Assembly: GCA_025928185.1 (NCBI GenBank)
Contig: JAICKA010000009.1
Coordinates: 1 to 63,856 of the forward strand
Length of the DNA: 63,856 bases
Direction: 5' to 3'
DNA from: Gemmatimonadaceae bacterium
GTDB lineage: Bacteria; Gemmatimonadota; Gemmatimonadetes; Gemmatimonadales; Gemmatimonadaceae
Shown here: piece after piece, positions 59,339 through 63,856 of the stretch
How positions within the stretch are numbered: the stretch's first letter is position 1
Layout: the number at the start of each line of letters is the position of its first letter
Notes under the pieces: generated by a model
The model's database searches: none
What the model saw: only the letters and a program-made list of their open reading frames with translations
Told to the model about the DNA's origin: nothing
Program-made: the position numbers and the translations under genes

Positions 59339-61096
59339 CTACTCGGGCAGCTCGAGAATCGCGTCGGTCACGCCGTATCCGGCATCCTCCCGCACGCGCC
59401 GCGCCACGCTGCGCCGGGTTTCGTCCTGCGGCGACTCCAGCGCCTGACGCGCGCGGCGAAACCGCCGGCCCGACTCGATGACGAACAGGTCGCAGAGGTC
59501 GAGCTCCCGGCCGCAGGCCTCCGCGCCGCGCTGGTCGATCAGCCCCTGCGTGCGCGCGATCGTGCACGCCGTCGCGAACAGCTCGATCGCCATGTCCGAC
59601 AGCCGCTCGAGCTCCTGCTGCCGATCCACGATCTCGCGCCGGTAGCGCCGAATCACCCGCTCCGTCGCCGATCGCAGGTCGGCCACGTGCTTCTCCAGAT
59701 ATTCCTTGTGGCCGCTGAGCCGTTCGTGCAGCGGCACGTCGAGCGTGGGCGTCGCGCCGAGGGCGCTCCGCAGCCGCGATGCGGCAAAGCCGCTGATCAG
59801 ACCGAGATTCCGCAACGGCCGCCGCAGCGCCGATCCGATCTCCTTCAACTGCTCGGCCGGACCCTGAATGCCGTTCAGGGCGATGAACAGCCGCAGGATC
59901 TCGTTCGTGCCTTCGAAGATCCGATTGATGCGCGCATCGCGCAGCGTGCGCTCGTAGGGATACGGTTTGACGAACCCGCGGCCGCCCGCCAGCTGCACCA
60001 TCTCGTCCGCGGCGCGCCAGAGCATGTCGCTCGCGAACACCTTGCAGCACGCCGCCTCGAGGGCGAAGTCGCCGTCCGGCGCCGACGCGAGATGAGCCAG
60101 CTCGCCAAGCATCGCATCGGACGCATAGATGTCGGAGACGGTGCGCGCCACCTTGCGTTGCGTGATCTCGAATGCGGCGATCGGCTTGCCGAACTGCACG
60201 CGCTGCTCGGTGAACGCCGCCATCTCGTGCGCGATCTGCTTCGTGCCGCCGGTGCAGCCCGCGGCGAGCGTGAGCCGCCCGCCGTTGAGCACGTGCACGG
60301 CGACAGAGAATCCATGTCCGACGGTGCCGAGCACGTGATCCGACGGCACTTGCAAGTTCTCATATAGCAGCTCGGCTTGCGTCGAGCCGCGGATGCCGAG
60401 CTTGCGTACCGTGCTCACTACGCGAAAGCCGGGCATGTCCGGGCGGATGATGAATGCCGTCGGGCGCTGCACCTGCTTGCCGCGCCGCTCGGTGAGCGTT
60501 TGCGCGAACGTGGCGATCACGCCGGCGCGATGGCCGTTGCCGATCCACTGTTTGTGGCCGTTCAGAATCCAGTGCGAGCCGTCAGCGCTCAGGCGCGCCT
60601 GCGTCTTCACGTTCTGCGCGTCGGACCCGACGTCCGGCTCCGTGAGGGCGTATGCGGCGAGCGTGTCGCCGCGCGCCAGCATCGGCAGGTACCGTTGCTT
60701 CTGCTCGGCCGATCCGAACAGCACGATCGCCTTGGATCCGAGCCCGCAGTGGACGCCGATCAGCACCGCAATCGACGCGTCGATGCGCGAGATCTCACCG
60801 AAGATCCGCGCATACCCGGCCAGCGAGAGCTCGAGGCCGCCATACTCGCGGGGAATCGTGAGCGCGAGCAGCCCGTTCTCGGCCAGCGCGCGGATCGTCG
60901 GCTCGGGGATCGTTTCCGTTTCATCGAACGCCGCCGAATCGACCAACCCTTCGCGTTGCATCTGCCGGAGCGCGTCGATCAGCCGGCGGACGACCTTCGC
61001 TTCGGACGGATTGCTGACGTCCAGCGGCGGCGGGTAGGGAAAGAGCAGCGCGTCGTGCAGCGCGCCCGAGAAGATCCCGCGGACGAAGGAGGCCAT
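59339..61096 (-). CDS. Acyl-CoA dehydrogenase (VLCAD/ACAD9-like)
   Basis: A 585-aa FAD-dependent beta-oxidation enzyme. N-terminal domain ALTIPREYGGLELSLAGYARIF, FAD/substrate loop AAYALTEPDVGSDAQNVKT, and IRGSTQAELLYENLQVPSDHVLG are typical. The catalytic Glu is in DARINRIFEGTNEILRLFIAL, the position used by very-long-chain dehydrogenases. A roughly 170-residue C-terminal extension, rich in Arg and Leu helices, also fits the VLCAD group. It is first in the operon followed by cyclase and HAD, and divergent from a histidine kinase gene across 99 bp. Confidence 0.93.
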   Translation of the reverse strand: MASFVRGIFSGALHDALLFPYPPPLDVSNPSEAKVVRRLIDALRQMQREGLVDSAAFDETETIPEPTIRALAENGLLALTIPREYGGLELSLAGYARIFGEISRIDASIAVLIGVHCGLGSKAIVLFGSAEQKQRYLPMLARGDTLAAYALTEPDVGSDAQNVKTQARLSADGSHWILNGHKQWIGNGHRAGVIATFAQTLTERRGKQVQRPTAFIIRPDMPGFRVVSTVRKLGIRGSTQAELLYENLQVPSDHVLGTVGHGFSVAVHVLNGGRLTLAAGCTGGTKQIAHEMAAFTEQRVQFGKPIAAFEITQRKVARTVSDIYASDAMLGELAHLASAPDGDFALEAACCKVFASDMLWRAADEMVQLAGGRGFVKPYPYERTLRDARINRIFEGTNEILRLFIALNGIQGPAEQLKEIGSALRRPLRNLGLISGFAASRLRSALGATPTLDVPLHERLSGHKEYLEKHVADLRSATERVIRRYRREIVDRQQELERLSDMAIELFATACTIARTQGLIDQRGAEACGRELDLCDLFVIESGRRFRRARQALESPQDETRRSVARRVREDAGYGVTDAILELPE

Positions 61097-61195
61097 GAGC
61101 GAAACCTATCAGGCCCGGGTCGGGTGCAAGGATTCCGTAAACGCCCCCGTGCGCTCTGGCACCCGTCGCGCGCGACCCATTGTATTCAGGAAGCC

Positions 61196-62968
61196 ATGCG
61201 CCGCTCTCCTCGCTTGATCGGTACTGTCGCGCTGCTGATCCTCGCGCTCGTCGTCGCCGCGGTCCTCGCCTATCAGGCGTGGGACGCGGCGCGCTCGCAG
61301 CGCCAGACGGCCGACGGCGCGCTGCACGATTACGCCAAGTTCGCCAACTGGGAGCTCACGCAGCAGGCAAAGAACGCGCTGCTGACGCAGGTGGTCACGT
61401 CGCTGATGTTCCAGGCGTCGCAGGTGAATCCCGATTCGCTGCAGCAGACCGTAGTGTCTCCTGCGGAAGTTGAGCGGGTCGCGCGGGAGATGGTCGGCTG
61501 GTGCGGGTGTCTCTCCGGCGTCCGCTATTTCTTTCGGTACGATTGGCACGACGGCACGTTCCGCACGACCGAGACCTCGCTGCCGGATTCCGATCTCGCC
61601 TGGGCGCGCGACACGATGGCGGCGTACACGCGCGCGCTCGCGCCGCTTCGTGATCGGCGCGTCCTGGCGTTCGGCTCTCCGGACGGCCGCTTCGGGCCGA
61701 TCAAGGATCTCGCGGTCATTCTCACCAACGACTCGTACGCGATGCTGTTCGGCGAACGCGAGCACCAGCCGGTACTCGTCGTGTTCGCCGTCGCACGCAG
61801 CATTCGCGACGGCGCCCCAGTCGAAGTGTACGGCTACGTCACCGATCCTCGGCCGTTTCTCGCGCCGACTTTCGCCGGCATTCGCGGGACGAACGGGAGC
61901 GCCAACGCGCTGCTGCCGGAATCGCTCATTCGTGGTCTCTCGCCGGATTCGATTCTCTCGATCTCGGTGACGACGCTGGGCGGCGACGAGGTGTACAAGT
62001 CGCCCGGCTGGGCTGCGCCGACATACAGCGCCATCGACACGATCGAGCCGGCGTTCGGCCGCTTGATCATGCGCGTGAGCCTGCGGCCGGAATTCGCGGG
62101 CGATCTCGTCGTTGGCGGACTGCCGCAATCGCGGCTGCCTATGCTCGTCGCGCTGTTCGTCATCGCGGCGGGACTGCTGACGGTTGCGCTCATCCAGTTG
62201 CGGCGCCAGCAGGAGCTCGCGCGCTTGCGCACGGACTTCGTCTCTGGCGTGACGCACGAGCTCCGCACGCCGCTCGCGCAGATTCGCTGGTTCGCCGAGC
62301 TGCTGCACCTCGGCAAGCTGCGGACGGAGGATGAGCGCACGCGGTCGGCGCGCATCATCGATCAGGAAGCGCGGCGGCTGACGTATCTCGTCGAGAACGT
62401 GTTGAACTTTTCGGGCGCGGAAAAGGGTGTGCAGCGCGTGTCGCCATCGCTGACCGATCTCGATCAGGAGATTCGCGGCGCGCTGGAGCTGTTCGCACCG
62501 CTCGCGCGTGCGCGCCGCAGCACGGTGGTGACGCGGCTCGAGGCGCGAACGGCCGTGCCGCTGGACCGCGGTGCGTTTCGTCAGATTCTGCTCAATCTCC
62601 TCGACAACGCGGTGAAGTACGGACCGGCGGGCCAGACGATCACCGTCGGCTCCGAGCTCGCGGGCAATCGAGCGCGCGTCTGGGTGGAAGACGAAGGCCC
62701 GGGCATTCCACACGACGACCGGCAGCGCGTGTGGGAGCCGTACGTGCGGCTCAATCGCCGCGCGGAAACGGGCACCGGCGGCAGCGGCATCGGGCTGTCG
62801 GTCGTGCGCGAGCTGGTGACGCTGCATGGCGGCCGCGCTCGCGCCGAAGGTGCCCCCGGCGGCGGCGCGCGATTCGTCATCGAGCTGCCGCTCACGCAGG
62901 AGCAGGAACAACAACCCCCGTCCGAGCTGGAACCGAACGACAACGTGCAACTCAGGGTGGTCCCATGA
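61196..62968 (+). CDS. Membrane sensor histidine kinase
   Basis: A 590-aa sensor kinase with an N-terminal TM helix (about 8-28), an extracytoplasmic domain of about 285 residues, a second TM (about 317-340), HisKA with His354 (VSGVTHELRTPLAQIRW) and HATPase (NLLDNAVKYGPAG, DEGPGIPHDD, GSGIGLSVV). The ATG at 61196 has an AGGA Shine-Dalgarno sequence. It ends with an ATGA overlap into the OmpR-type regulator. The ligand is unknown; the external domain contains two Trp/Cys-rich stretches (MVGWCGCLSGVRYF). Confidence 0.93.
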   Translation: MRRSPRLIGTVALLILALVVAAVLAYQAWDAARSQRQTADGALHDYAKFANWELTQQAKNALLTQVVTSLMFQASQVNPDSLQQTVVSPAEVERVAREMVGWCGCLSGVRYFFRYDWHDGTFRTTETSLPDSDLAWARDTMAAYTRALAPLRDRRVLAFGSPDGRFGPIKDLAVILTNDSYAMLFGEREHQPVLVVFAVARSIRDGAPVEVYGYVTDPRPFLAPTFAGIRGTNGSANALLPESLIRGLSPDSILSISVTTLGGDEVYKSPGWAAPTYSAIDTIEPAFGRLIMRVSLRPEFAGDLVVGGLPQSRLPMLVALFVIAAGLLTVALIQLRRQQELARLRTDFVSGVTHELRTPLAQIRWFAELLHLGKLRTEDERTRSARIIDQEARRLTYLVENVLNFSGAEKGVQRVSPSLTDLDQEIRGALELFAPLARARRSTVVTRLEARTAVPLDRGAFRQILLNLLDNAVKYGPAGQTITVGSELAGNRARVWVEDEGPGIPHDDRQRVWEPYVRLNRRAETGTGGSGIGLSVVRELVTLHGGRARAEGAPGGGARFVIELPLTQEQEQQPPSELEPNDNVQLRVVP

Positions 62969-63699
62969 CGTACGCCTTGGAGAGTCATCAGACGATCGTC
63001 GACAGTCTCGCCATGCCACGGATTCTCATCGTCGAAGACAACGCGGATCTCGCCTACGGTCTTCGCACCGGGCTGGAGATCGAGGGCTACGAGGTGCAGG
63101 TCGCCGAGAACGGGGAAACCGGGCTCGAGCGCGCGCGAAGCTGGAAACCCGATCTCATGATGCTGGACCTCATGCTGCCGGGCATGGACGGCTATCGCGT
63201 GCTCCGCTCCATTCGTGACGGCGGTTCCGACGTGCCGGTGCTGATTCTCACCGCGCGCGGCGAAGAAGCCGACAAGGTGCTCGGCTTTCGTCTTGGGGCC
63301 GACGATTACGTCACCAAGCCATGCGGCGTGCTCGAGCTGCTGGCGCGCGTGGGGGCGCTGCTCCGGCGCTCGCGGCTCGATCGCGCGCCGCTGCCCGATC
63401 CGATCGAGCGCTTCGGCAGCGTCGAGATCCACCCGGCCTCGCGGACCGTGACCAAGCAGGGCACTCCAGTTGCACTGAGCCCCAAGGAATTCGATCTTCT
63501 TTTGGCGCTCGTTCGGCGTCGTGGCGCGGTGGCGTCGCGCGTCGAGCTGCTGCGCGAGGTGTGGGGTCACCGTGTGGAAGTGATGACGCGCACGGTGGAC
63601 ATTCACATCGCGGAGCTGCGGCGCAAGCTCGAGGACGATCCCGCGCAGCCGCGCCACATTCTGACGGTGTGGAAGGCGGGGTACCGATTGGAACCATGA
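62965..63699 (+). CDS. OmpR/PhoB-family response regulator
   Basis: A 244-aa regulator with a receiver (about 18-135; RILIVEDNADLAYGL, MMLDLMLPGMDGYR, DYVTKPCGVLEL) and a C-terminal winged-helix DNA-binding domain (about 150-240; LSPKEFDLLLALVRRRGAVASRVELLREVW, read in parts, and VDIHIAELRRKLE). The ATG at 62965 overlaps the kinase stop (ATGA); ATG 63013 is an alternative start directly at the receiver. It is the cognate partner of the upstream membrane kinase. An exported lipoprotein gene follows at once. Confidence 0.93.
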   Translation: MTYALESHQTIVDSLAMPRILIVEDNADLAYGLRTGLEIEGYEVQVAENGETGLERARSWKPDLMMLDLMLPGMDGYRVLRSIRDGGSDVPVLILTARGEEADKVLGFRLGADDYVTKPCGVLELLARVGALLRRSRLDRAPLPDPIERFGSVEIHPASRTVTKQGTPVALSPKEFDLLLALVRRRGAVASRVELLREVWGHRVEVMTRTVDIHIAELRRKLEDDPAQPRHILTVWKAGYRLEP

Positions 63700-63700
63700 T

Positions 63701-63856
63701 ATGAATCTTCGCCGGCGACATCTTCTCTCATCCCCGCGGCTCTGCGCCGCGGGGTTGATCGTTTTTGTATCCGCCTGTCACCGGCAGCGTACCGTCGTGC
63801 AACCGGCGCCGGTCCCGACTCCCCCGCCGGCACCGGTCGCGATCACGACCGCGCCG
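63701..63856 (+). CDS. Pro-rich lipoprotein, 3' truncated by window edge
   Basis: ATG 63701, two bases after the response-regulator stop, opens a frame that runs off the window end (52 codons visible). The product has a basic N terminus (MNLRRRHLL), a hydrophobic core (CAAGLIVFV) and a lipobox VSAC near residue 26, followed by a Pro/Ala-rich linker. This predicts an outer-membrane or periplasmic lipoprotein; the functional domain is outside the window. Its position suggests control by the adjacent two-component system. Confidence 0.7.
   Translation, partial: MNLRRRHLLSSPRLCAAGLIVFVSACHRQRTVVQPAPVPTPPPAPVAITTAP

Overview
The window is high-G+C bacterial chromosome, densely packed with short intergenic gaps and many 1-4 nt start/stop overlaps (ATGA, GTGA, TGATG). 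The gene mix (a very large soluble histidine kinase, many other two-component proteins, PIG-L deacetylase plus Na+/solute symporter, Tat-exported amidase, free-standing Clp-N protein, BMP-type ABC importer) fits a free-living Gram-negative such as a Gemmatimonadota member. This assignment is inferred from gene content and style only; no rRNA or tRNA gene is visible to confirm it. No transposase, integrase, phage gene or CRISPR array was found. About 52 protein genes are called; the first is cut at its 5' end and the last at its 3' end.

Layout. 1-9 kb: end of a TIGR01777-type epimerase, a LytS/LytT-like pair, a Tat-exported amidase, a minus-strand operon sufE / atypical SDR / dihydrodipicolinate-synthase-like lyase, and OsmC. 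9-18.5 kb: small regulators, a cupin/SDR pair, a minus-strand run Hsp20 - membrane glycosyltransferase - RecQ - MscS, and msrP-msrQ-RNA methyltransferase. 18.5-30 kb: a signalling island with a 2030-aa soluble poly-HAMP hybrid kinase, CheR, a receiver-less CheB, a REC-PAS kinase, a pseudo-receiver and a GAF kinase. 30-40 kb: sucA, a secreted PIG-L deacetylase, a 33-aa membrane peptide and an SSS symporter, then a PAS hybrid kinase and an ANTAR response regulator.

40-52.7 kb: an HEYQH metalloprotease lipoprotein, an MFS exporter, a complete BMP/ATPase/permease/permease importer, divergent nadB-nadA-nadC for quinolinate and NAD synthesis, and a secreted CarboxypepD_reg-like protein. 52.7-63.9 kb: a zinc-ribbon/double Clp-N pair, an RNB exoribonuclease, a long minus-strand operon (acyl-CoA dehydrogenase, cyclase, HAD, 6-phosphogluconate dehydrogenase, glucose-6-phosphate dehydrogenase), a membrane histidine kinase with an OmpR-type regulator, and the start of a lipoprotein gene.

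The most unusual structure is non-coding. Five junctions next to stop codons carry short tandem arrays of 7-bp or 8-bp units (GGTGGAAC, CTAGRTG and GAGAGGG types). At three of them the array is followed by its own inverted copy, so a transcript could fold into a long hairpin. In most cases the array begins at or inside the stop codon of the upstream gene. The other main lead is the poly-HAMP kinase encoded next to CheR and CheB with no chemoreceptor gene nearby.
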